This document shows positions 1-7,870 of a stretch of DNA of 64,000 nt, one piece after another; the stretch's first letter is position 1; the number at the start of each line of letters is the position of its first letter. The stretch lies in the NCBI GenBank assembly GCA_022571215.1, contig JACZYG010000011.1, positions 1 to 64,000 of the forward strand, in the 5' to 3' direction. Below the pieces are notes generated by a model, which was not told the DNA's origin, did no database searches, and saw only the letters and a program-made list of their open reading frames with translations. The translations under genes and the position numbers were made by a program. The DNA is from Fidelibacterota bacterium (GTDB lineage Bacteria; Fidelibacterota; SORT01).

Positions 1-276
1 GGGACTTTGATTTTGGGACGTTTATGGGAATGTCCCGAAAACGGCCGTTTATGAGACAAATATTTAGTGTTCCGAAACCAATACGTTTTTAAAATTTAAG
101 TAAAATATTTAGGGCTCTATAAACATAAATTGTGAAATATAATTAGTGGACCGATAAAAGGGACTGGTCAATATAGTTCACACTTTTTAAAATATTTATA
201 TTATTCGATTAAATTTACTACATTGTCGGTAATACTAATTTAGTATTTTATAAAGTAGAGAAAAGATGAAGGTAAT

Positions 277-660
277 TTGACAAGACGGTTCATAACAATC
301 TTGACTTCGGCAGCATTGCTAAACTTTATGTCCGGTTGCTATTCTACCAGGGAGATTCCGGTTCATGAATTCTGGGAACATAGGTCAGATAATATTGTTT
401 CTGTTGTTACAAAGTCGGGAGATGTGATTGAATTTCCTGAGAATTATCCTGCCAATTATGATCACTCTGAGCACTCGATAACCGGAATATCAATTTCGGG
501 AATGGTAATTAATCTTCCGGCGGATGACATTATTTGGGTGAAAGTGCGGCAGGTTGACAGCGGAAAGACAATATCAATTATAGTTATGGGAGTAGGAATC
601 ATCGTCGGAATAATTTTTGGTAGCTTATTCATAATATTTTTTACCACAATAGAGAATTAA
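277..660 (+). CDS. Putative lipoprotein with C-terminal TM segment, hypothetical
   Basis: ORF track; TTG start with GAAGG upstream; signal peptide and lipobox-like FMSGC; hydrophobic C-terminus. Confidence 0.6.
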   Translation: MTRRFITILTSAALLNFMSGCYSTREIPVHEFWEHRSDNIVSVVTKSGDVIEFPENYPANYDHSEHSITGISISGMVINLPADDIIWVKVRQVDSGKTISIIVMGVGIIVGIIFGSLFIIFFTTIEN

Positions 661-680
661 TCAATTGTGAATAAATTATC

Positions 681-1535
681 TTGATCAACTGTCAATTCAT
701 ATTTATCGAAAAGAAAGCTACCCTGTGCATTCTTATGTTTGCGATAGTTCTGCTCTTTCCTTACGATGTTGAAGCACAATCGGCAGAGCCGGATTCCATA
801 TTCCTGGTAGCTGGCGGAGGTCTTGTAGTTCGAATAATCGGCATTAAGGATGGAAATGTGAAAATAATCTCTCCTGAAGGAGAAACTCAAAATTTGGCTT
901 TAGATGGGATAGAGAAGATCGTAGATTCTCGTGGTAGAGTAATTTACTGGCGAAACAGAGTTTCGTCTAAGGGGTTCAGTGAATATCTTGCACGATCCAA
1001 GGTAAAGCGTCAGAAGATTCTGAATGTGGGAATTTCACGTGATCGCCGTGGAGGTAGTGGAGAAGGCTGGACTCAGTTCACTCCCCGTATTGGCTGGCTG
1101 TTCTCGCCCGGCTTTACGATAGAACTCAGCGGGGGCAGGAAGAAATTTGTTGAAGATGGGCTTCAACACTGCTTTTGTGACGGCGTAACAATACTTGTTG
1201 GTTCTTGGCATGACGAACGAACGAGAAATATTTTTCAAGTTCATATTACTAAGAAGTTTTCAGCCCTAACTGACCACCTGTCCTCTTACTCAGTCATTGG
1301 ATTCGGACTACTATGGGACAGATGGCAGAGAACAGAAACTTTCTTTGAAGAAATAGAATACACCGAGACCCGCTCGGATGTATGGAAATATAACATAGTT
1401 GACGGCGGTTTGGGACTACTATTCTTAGTCGCAGAGCAGTTTTATGTCAGGGCTGAGACACGGGCAGAACTTTGGTTAGGTACATTAACTTTAGGGATTG
1501 TTTCTATTGGGATTTCGTGGCGAATTCCGCTCTAA
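681..1535 (+). CDS. Hypothetical outer-membrane / beta-barrel-like protein
   Basis: ORF track; N-terminal hydrophobic signal then AQS; C-terminal half with alternating aromatic/hydrophobic strands. Confidence 0.55.
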   Translation: MINCQFIFIEKKATLCILMFAIVLLFPYDVEAQSAEPDSIFLVAGGGLVVRIIGIKDGNVKIISPEGETQNLALDGIEKIVDSRGRVIYWRNRVSSKGFSEYLARSKVKRQKILNVGISRDRRGGSGEGWTQFTPRIGWLFSPGFTIELSGGRKKFVEDGLQHCFCDGVTILVGSWHDERTRNIFQVHITKKFSALTDHLSSYSVIGFGLLWDRWQRTETFFEEIEYTETRSDVWKYNIVDGGLGLLFLVAEQFYVRAETRAELWLGTLTLGIVSIGISWRIPL

Positions 1536-1630
1536 TTGAGGAGAGACAAACCCATGTCATCGACGTTGCATGTCAGCTTCCGAGCACAGTTGTTTTCTGG
1601 TCAATATTTAACCTCTTTATGCATTCATGA

Positions 1631-1708
1631 GTTTCGCCGAGCGTCTACTTCTACCGCCTCCAAGCAGGCGAATTCGTCCTTACGAGGAAGATGGTGTTGT
1701 TGAAGTAG
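1631..1708 (+). pseudogene. Remnant of a T9SS (Por secretion) C-terminal sorting domain: VSPSVYFYRLQAGEFVLTRKMVLLK*
   Basis: Translated by eye in the frame starting at 1631, TGA just upstream at 1628-1630, TAG at 1706-1708; matches the typical terminal motif GVYFYRLQAG-F--TRKMVLLK of type A CTDs. Confidence 0.65.
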
Positions 1709-1762
1709 CTGAATCGGCATTACGGGACAAACTGGAGTGCACCCCTTGCGTGAGACACTTTC

Positions 1763-2137
1763 TTGGTTATTTTAGACACACCAAAACCGGGAGGGTATCA
1801 CACGATGACAGGAAGTCGACGTAGGTATGGGAGTTCTTTTAAGATTGACGTAGTTCGTAAAGTCGAGAGTGGGCTATCTGCAGCCCAAGTTGCTCGCAGA
1901 TATCAACTTAGTCCTCATTTGGTATATAAATGGCTTCGTCTGTACAGAGAGAACCCGGAAAAAGCTTTTAAGAGGGGTGGATCCAGGGAGTTTGAGAATT
2001 TGGATACAGAAGCCCGGGTTGCCGAGTTGGAGCGAAAGGTCGGAAGCCTGACCATGGAGAATGAGTTCCTAAAAAAAGTCTTGGAACGGTTAGAGAGCAA
2101 TGGGGGAGCAAAGATCCCAATGGATGGAGAGAGATGA
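1763..2137 (+). CDS. IS3-family transposase OrfA (HTH + coiled coil)
   Basis: RRRYGSSFKIDVVRKVESGLSAAQVARRYQLSPHLVYKW helix-turn-helix; leucine-rich C-terminus. Annotated start 1763; ATG 1805 (MTGSRRRYG) is more likely. Confidence 0.85.
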   Translation: MVILDTPKPGGYHTMTGSRRRYGSSFKIDVVRKVESGLSAAQVARRYQLSPHLVYKWLRLYRENPEKAFKRGGSREFENLDTEARVAELERKVGSLTMENEFLKKVLERLESNGGAKIPMDGER

Positions 2138-3033
2138 TCTATACATTGATCACACAGCATTCTGTAGGACTCCCCAAAAGGATTTTGTGTGAAATCACAG
2201 AAGTCAGCCGTAGCGGTTTTTACCGGTTTCTATCAAGCGTTAAGGAAAAGGCCGATTCAATTGAAGCGAAACTAATTGAGCATATTGAACATATCTGTGT
2301 AGATATGCCGGGATACGGGTATCGCAGGGTGACAAAGGCATTACAGCGAATGGGATACCGAATAAATCACAAGCGTGTACTCAGACTTATGCGCAGTAAC
2401 GACCTGTTATGTAAGCGTAAAAGGGGTTCTGTACGAACGACTGATTCCAGGCACCATCTTGGTATCTATCCCAACTTGGCTAAAGATGTACAGCCCACCG
2501 CTCCGGATCAGTTGTGGGTTTCGGATATAACGTATATCAGACTTCCCAAAGCATTCGTATATCTGGCTGTGATAATGGATCTGTTCACTCGCCGTATAGT
2601 GGGATGGTCGCTTGGAAGGGATATTGACACAAGGTTAAGCATTAGCGCGCTTAGGATGGCATTGAGAAACCGTTCTATCAAACCGGGTTTGATCCATCAC
2701 TCCGACAGAGGAGTGCAATATGCTTCAGGTAAATATATAGAGATGTTGAAACAGGATGGAATAATTGTCAGTATGTCGCGAAAGGGTAATCCCTATGATA
2801 ATGCCACTATCGAGTCATTTATCAAGACACTGAAATACGAGGAGGTCCTGTTGAATGAATATGAATCCTTTGAGGAGGCGTACGATTATATTGCTTACTA
2901 CATCAATGAGGTTTACAATAAGAGGCGGTTACACTCAGCATTGGGATATAACTCGCCTGTTGAATTTGAAAATGCATTCAAGGAAAGAAGATTAGAAATG
3001 GTCTTAAAACAGGAAGAAAGTGTCTCAGTTTAG
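2134..3033 (+). CDS. IS3-family transposase OrfB (DDE integrase)
   Basis: DDE motifs WVSDITYI, HSDRGVQY, NATIESF; YNKRRLHSALGYNSPVEFE tail; ATGA overlap with OrfA. Confidence 0.95.
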   Translation: MIYTLITQHSVGLPKRILCEITEVSRSGFYRFLSSVKEKADSIEAKLIEHIEHICVDMPGYGYRRVTKALQRMGYRINHKRVLRLMRSNDLLCKRKRGSVRTTDSRHHLGIYPNLAKDVQPTAPDQLWVSDITYIRLPKAFVYLAVIMDLFTRRIVGWSLGRDIDTRLSISALRMALRNRSIKPGLIHHSDRGVQYASGKYIEMLKQDGIIVSMSRKGNPYDNATIESFIKTLKYEEVLLNEYESFEEAYDYIAYYINEVYNKRRLHSALGYNSPVEFENAFKERRLEMVLKQEESVSV

Positions 3034-3215
3034 GGGTTCACTCCAGATTTCTCTTATCGGAATTAGTATATACGCCATCCTGCTCAGTTAGCTCCTCCTC
3101 AAGAAAACCATCACTCTTGACGATAAATATTATATATGACGGAACAATTTATTAATAAAGGCGTGTATAAGGTGAACAAAGCCGAAGATACCATACTTGA
3201 CATCTAAAAAAACAC

Positions 3216-3258
3216 TTGACAAATGTATACTTATGTAATACTATGTATAGTAAAGTAT
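3216..3258 (+). promoter_or_regulatory. TA operon promoter with nested operator palindromes
   Basis: TTGACA (3216-3221), 17 nt, TACTAT (3239-3244); inverted repeats TACTA-TGTA-TAGTA (3239-3252) and ATACTT...AAGTAT (3227-3232 / 3253-3258). Confidence 0.6.
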
Positions 3259-3631
3259 GGATAAAAGAGATATAAAAAAGATAAAAAAGAGGAAAGAAAA
3301 GAAGGAAGAAAAACCAAAGCCCAGGCCAAAACCCATAAAGCCCTTATTTACTGGTCGATTTAATCGTGCTGCGAAAAATAATTGCGGTAAAGATAGGATA
3401 GCGTTGGCGGAACTCGATGCAGACATTGCTATAATAATATCCAACCCGAAAATTGGGATACCAAAAACAGGCGATCTCAGGGGTGTTAGGGTGCATAAGG
3501 TTAAACGAGGAACGGATGAATTGCTAATTGCTTATAAATTTGATAAAAAGAAAAGAGAAATTGAGTTTTATGATTTCGACGTTCACGAAAATTATTACGA
3601 AGATCTCAAAAATTATTTAAGGAGGAAATAA
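3257..3631 (+). CDS. RelE/ParE-superfamily toxin-like protein with Lys/Arg/Pro-rich N-terminal extension
   Basis: GDLRGVRVHKVKRGTDELLIAYKFD...VHENYYEDLKNYL resembles RelE/ParE toxins; adjacent HTH gene. Confidence 0.7.
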   Translation: MDKRDIKKIKKRKEKKEEKPKPRPKPIKPLFTGRFNRAAKNNCGKDRIALAELDADIAIIISNPKIGIPKTGDLRGVRVHKVKRGTDELLIAYKFDKKKREIEFYDFDVHENYYEDLKNYLRRK

Positions 3632-4041
3632 TGAGCATAACAGATAGATATAGAGATAAAGAAAGAAATATTGTTGCGAGCTTTATGACAATACCTATTG
3701 AAAAACGTAAATCGATGGTCGGGTTATTAGTGGAGTTGGTTGAGAGGACAGTTCAGTCTGAAACCGAAGATTATATTTCTGGTGTACCTACGGTAGTTAT
3801 TGACAATATTTTAACTAAATATGAAGATGATGAAAAATTGAATTATATGAATGTATTTGGAGGTCTATATGATGAACCGTGGGTAATTAAGGATGCAGCC
3901 CGATTTCTTGGTGTAACGGAAACAACTATTCGTAGGTATATCAGCGCAGGAAAACTGAAAGCTTCACAGCCAGGTAGAAAATATCTTATTGACTATAAAG
4001 ACCTAAAAATATTTAGGGAACAATCCCAAACAGTATCTTGA
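3631..4041 (+). CDS. HTH (excisionase/MerR-like, HTH_17) protein, probable antitoxin
   Basis: WVIKDAARFLGVTETTIRRYISAGKLKASQPGRKYLIDYKDLKIF; start overlaps toxin stop (TAATG), SD supplied by toxin's last codons AGGAGG. Confidence 0.7.
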   Translation: MSITDRYRDKERNIVASFMTIPIEKRKSMVGLLVELVERTVQSETEDYISGVPTVVIDNILTKYEDDEKLNYMNVFGGLYDEPWVIKDAARFLGVTETTIRRYISAGKLKASQPGRKYLIDYKDLKIFREQSQTVS

Positions 4042-4045
4042 ATTG

Positions 4046-4077
4046 ACGCTTACTTAAATAATTTAAGTAAGCGTTTT
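4046..4077 (+). terminator. Rho-independent-like terminator of the TA operon
   Basis: ACGCTTACTTAAA-TAA-TTTAAGTAAGCGT perfect 13-bp stem followed by a short T run, 5 nt after the antitoxin stop. Confidence 0.7.
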
Positions 4078-4259
4078 AATAAGCCAACTCACGTTCAAGT
4101 AAATCCTCCATATTCCACAGTTTATTAGTAATACCCGCTTCTATTGCCGGAGTGCATTTTAGCGTCTGATGTATTCGGTAGAAATTGTAATTGGCAAAAT
4201 GCAACGCACACTCAGCTTTCAGATTGATTAACGTTTTACTAAAACGATGGTAGTATCTG
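4076..4259 (-). pseudogene. C-terminal fragment of an IS transposase (IS1-type DDE-like)
   Basis: Minus-strand translation RYYHRFSKTLINLKAECALHFANYNFYRIHQTLKCTPAIEAGITNKLWNMEDLLERELAY*; YNF-RIH-TL--TPA-EAG motif; no N-terminal part found. Confidence 0.65.
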
Positions 4260-4380
4260 AATTTGAGTTGTGATTATTCGTTAGATATGCAGGGCGGAGA
4301 ACGGAGATTGTTTTACATGCACCCGGTAGACTGATGCCTGACCAAAGTCCACAACCTGCCCTCTGATTTTAAATTTTTTA

Positions 4381-4569
4381 CTAATTACCTGGAGGTCTAA
4401 TCAACTCATTCGAATTAGGAAACCAGGCATTGCCGGTGCGTGTATCAATTAAGGGAGGAGCAGACGTCCCATCATTAACCTGATAGTGTCCGTTCTCCGA
4501 CCAGCGGAATAGAATCAGTAACAAACCTGCCATGAATATCATAATTGCGTATTAGAGAATCTTGCTCAT
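4381..4569 (-). pseudogene. Small single-TM protein with in-frame TAA at codon 6
   Basis: Minus-strand ATG preceded by GGAGGTAAGCAGT; MSKIL*YAIMIFMAGLLLILFRWSENGHYQVNDGTSAPPLIDTRTGNAWFPNSNELIRPPGN*; missed by the track because of length. Confidence 0.5.
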
Positions 4570-4864
4570 ACTGCTTACCTCCGTTTGTTAGTTAATAAAA
4601 TAAAACTTATTTTAATTTAGAAGGACAATTTTAGTAAACCAGCTCTCTTTAAAGCAGGTCTGAAACATATTTAATAATATTTTCTATGCAAAATACCAAA
4701 CTCTAAGATACTCTCAAGCAGCGGAAGATGGAATAACTCGTAGATTTTGGATTATAGAGGAATCACTTGAGCCGGAAATAGCTTAATTCAAATTAAGATT
4801 CTACCTTATTATTGAGCTTCTTGACTTTACGACCGTTATTTAGAATATTACGCTCCTGTCTATT

Positions 4865-5590
4865 ATGGAAAAGCAACCGGACCACAGAAAAGGACACAGA
4901 CAACGCCTCAGGGAGCGGTATCTAAAATCGGGTGTCAAGGCGCTGAACGAATACGAAGTCATCGAGCTTTTGCTTTCTCTCGGCACACCGCGGAAAGACG
5001 TAAAAATCCCCGCCAAAGAACTTCTTAAAAAATTCAAGTCACTAAGAGGCGTTCTTGACGCTGACGACACCGACCTCAAAACCATAAAAGGCGTGGGACC
5101 AAATAATATCTTCGGTTTGAAATTCATTCATGACGTGGCTTCCGAATACTTAAAACAGAAAACGACCGAGCTGCCCGTAACAAGCTCTCCTGAAGCGGTT
5201 TACGAATATCTTCTTCACACAATGTCAGGGCTTGATAAAGAAGTTTTCAAGGCGATCTATCTCGATGCGAAAAACAGGATAATTGAGATCGAGGATCTGT
5301 TTGAAGGAACGGTGGACACGAGCGTCGTTTATCTGAGAGAAGCCGTTAAAAGCGCGCTGAAACATAACGCTGTTTCAATAATCTTTGCTCACAACCATCT
5401 TTCAGGAGATACAAGACCAAGCGAAGATGATAAAAATATTACTCAGGAGCTGGTGAACGCCTGCGAACTAATGGAAATTAAGGTACTCGACCACATAATC
5501 ATAAGCGGGAATGATTATTTCTCTTTTGCAAATCAGGGATATATAGAGACATATCGAAACAAATTCGAGAAATTTGTTAAGTCAATTTAA
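4865..5590 (+). CDS. radC: DNA repair protein RadC (JAB/MPN domain)
   Basis: HNHLSGDTRPSEDD JAB motif, N-terminal HhH region. Confidence 0.9.
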   Translation: MEKQPDHRKGHRQRLRERYLKSGVKALNEYEVIELLLSLGTPRKDVKIPAKELLKKFKSLRGVLDADDTDLKTIKGVGPNNIFGLKFIHDVASEYLKQKTTELPVTSSPEAVYEYLLHTMSGLDKEVFKAIYLDAKNRIIEIEDLFEGTVDTSVVYLREAVKSALKHNAVSIIFAHNHLSGDTRPSEDDKNITQELVNACELMEIKVLDHIIISGNDYFSFANQGYIETYRNKFEKFVKSI

Positions 5591-5677
5591 TTTAACATGA
5601 GAAATTAATCCTTTTTAAAAGTTGTTTGACCAAAATTCCTTCTTTACTTTAATTTATAATAAACAATATATTATAGC

Positions 5678-6424
5678 ATGAGAGTCTACGATCTAAAATT
5701 TTGTTCATTGTTATTCTGCTTGAGTTTTCTCTTATTGGCAGCCGGATGCCAGAAAAAACCGGAATCCGATAGTTCATCTCCGTTCCGGATAGAAATAGTG
5801 GAAAGGGTTCCCGATTCTGAATTCCCGGCGATTGAAATTGCTTCCCCCATGAAACACGAGATCGTTTCAAACGACTTTTCGGTTTACTTTGCTTCCGCCG
5901 GAATAGAACTGTCCAACGAGGGTGAGCATCTTCATTTCATGCTTGATGACGGCGATATCATAGAACATTTTGAAGGCAATTCTCCTCTGAATTTTAAGAA
6001 CATCCCGGACGGGCAGCATCTGATTCGAGTTTTCGCCGTGAAGAAAGATCATACAAGTTATAAATCCCTCAAATCTACTGATATGGTAACTTTTTATGTC
6101 AATGAAAAAACCGGAAAGCTGCCGACAGAAAAATCTAAACCGATGCTGTTTCTGAATTTACCCACAGGACGGAGCGAAGGAATCAGCGCCGAGAATGTTC
6201 TGCTCGATTTTTGGGTTTCAAACGCCAAATTGGGAATATATGACTATAAAGTAGGTTATTCACTCGATGGACATGAAGGCACCCTTTCGCTGTGGGAAAC
6301 TTATGTTATCAGCGGCTTATCCGAAGGGAAACATAAATTGATATTCGATCTTATTGATCCTAACGGAAAACCTGTTCTCGGGAATTTCAATCATACCGTC
6401 AGGACATTTATTATTACGAAGTAA
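5678..6424 (+). CDS. Hypothetical lipoprotein
   Basis: Signal peptide and lipobox LLAAGC. Confidence 0.65.
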   Translation: MRVYDLKFCSLLFCLSFLLLAAGCQKKPESDSSSPFRIEIVERVPDSEFPAIEIASPMKHEIVSNDFSVYFASAGIELSNEGEHLHFMLDDGDIIEHFEGNSPLNFKNIPDGQHLIRVFAVKKDHTSYKSLKSTDMVTFYVNEKTGKLPTEKSKPMLFLNLPTGRSEGISAENVLLDFWVSNAKLGIYDYKVGYSLDGHEGTLSLWETYVISGLSEGKHKLIFDLIDPNGKPVLGNFNHTVRTFIITK

Positions 6425-6480
6425 TTATTCCAAACTTCATAATACACACTTTTAATTAACTTGTTAGGAGAATCACTCAA

Positions 6481-7863
6481 ATGAAAAGATTTGGTATAAT
6501 TACCTTCTTAGCGCTATTAGAATTTTCCGCGTTATTCGCTCAATACAATCCATATCCTGATAAATCAATTTTTGCCGAAAAGCGTAAACAGTTTATGGAG
6601 ATAATAGGCGATGATGCGGTTGCTATCATAGTTGCCAATCCTGAATATAAACGAAACAATGATGTAGACCACGATTACCGTCAGGATTCTGATATGTTTT
6701 ATCTTACAGGATTTGAAGAACCAGAATCAATCGCGGTTCTGCGTCCCGGAGCGGAAAAACTCCGGTATACTCTTTTTGTCAGAAAAAGAGATAAACTCAG
6801 AGAAACATGGGACGGTCACCGGTTTGGTGTAAAAGGAGCAATGGAGACGTTCGGAGCTGACAGCGCATACACTATTGATGAATTCGATAAGATGCTCGGA
6901 GGTATATTACGGGGAGCTAAAACCGTTTATCATAATTTCGGCGCGGACGAAGAACTATCCGAATCTATTTTGGAGAGAGTCTCCGTTAATGCCGGTCGTT
7001 CAGACCTATCCATGAAAAACGCCCGCTATGAGCTCGGCGAGATGCGTAAAATAAAATCCGACTGGGAGGTGAAATCGCTCCGAAAGGCGATAGATATTAC
7101 CTCTGAAGCTCACAACGAAGCGATGAAGTCTGCGAGACCCGGAATGGGAGAATACGAGATCGAAGCGGTCATCGAATATATTTACCGGAAGCATGGCGTT
7201 CAGCGGCCGGGATTCCCTTCTATTGTCGCCGCAGGTTCAAATACCACGACTTTGCACTACCAAACCAACGAAATGAAAATGAAAAAGGGCGATCTGCTCT
7301 TGGTTGATATAGGCGCGGAATGGGGATATTATTCGGCTGACGTGTCACGGACATATCCTGTAAACGGAAAGTTCTCAAAAGAACAGGCAGCAATTTATCA
7401 GATAGTTTACGATGCGCAGGAAGCGGCGTTCAAGATCAGTAGACCGGGAACAAGTAGAAAAGAACTGTCTGATATTGTGAGAAATTCAGTTATTGACGGC
7501 TTGATAAAAGTCGGTTTACTATCCGGAACTTTGGAAGAGATAATTAAAGATCGTTCGTACAAAAAATTTTATTTGCATGGATTCGGACACTGGATAGGAC
7601 TCGACGTTCACGATCCCGGATCGTATACAGAGGACGGGGAATCGGTAATTATGAGGCCCGGAATGGTCTACACGGTCGAACCGGGTATCTACATAACTGA
7701 AGATGATTCTGTGGATACTAAGTGGTGGAACATAGGGGTAAGAATTGAGGATTGCGTTCTTATCACGGAAAAAGGATATGAACTTCTTAGCGATAAGTCT
7801 CCCCGCAAGATAAAAAAGATCGAAAAACTTATGAGGAAGAAGGGATTGGCCCAAAAGGATTGA
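6481..7863 (+). CDS. pepP: Secreted Xaa-Pro aminopeptidase (M24B)
   Basis: AMP_N-like N-terminus, DIGAEWGYYSADVSRTYPV, GFGHWIGLDVHD, VEPGIYI, RIEDCVLIT; signal peptide. Confidence 0.9.
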   Translation: MKRFGIITFLALLEFSALFAQYNPYPDKSIFAEKRKQFMEIIGDDAVAIIVANPEYKRNNDVDHDYRQDSDMFYLTGFEEPESIAVLRPGAEKLRYTLFVRKRDKLRETWDGHRFGVKGAMETFGADSAYTIDEFDKMLGGILRGAKTVYHNFGADEELSESILERVSVNAGRSDLSMKNARYELGEMRKIKSDWEVKSLRKAIDITSEAHNEAMKSARPGMGEYEIEAVIEYIYRKHGVQRPGFPSIVAAGSNTTTLHYQTNEMKMKKGDLLLVDIGAEWGYYSADVSRTYPVNGKFSKEQAAIYQIVYDAQEAAFKISRPGTSRKELSDIVRNSVIDGLIKVGLLSGTLEEIIKDRSYKKFYLHGFGHWIGLDVHDPGSYTEDGESVIMRPGMVYTVEPGIYITEDDSVDTKWWNIGVRIEDCVLITEKGYELLSDKSPRKIKKIEKLMRKKGLAQKD

Positions 7864-7870
7864 GCAATAA

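Larger units (their letters stand above)
1733..3045 (+). mobile_element. IS3-family insertion sequence, about 1313 bp
   Basis: OrfA/OrfB pair plus terminal inverted repeats: left TGGAGTGCACCCCTTGCGTGAGACACTTTCTT, right (revcomp) TGGAGTGAACCCCTAAACTGAGACACTTTCTT. Confidence 0.9.

Noticed and set aside
1-276. AT-rich region with GGGAC/GTCCC short repeats
   Set aside because: Short imperfect repeats; no coherent element, tRNA or riboswitch recognised.
1627-1824. 65-aa ORF MSFAERLLLPPPSRRIRPYEEDG...
   Set aside because: Overlaps in another frame the clear T9SS CTD remnant and runs into the IS; likely an out-of-frame artefact.
4552-4554. Recoding (pyrrolysine or Sec) for the small ORF
   Set aside because: The stop is TAA, which has no established recoding in bacteria of this kind; nonsense mutation or reinitiation is simpler.
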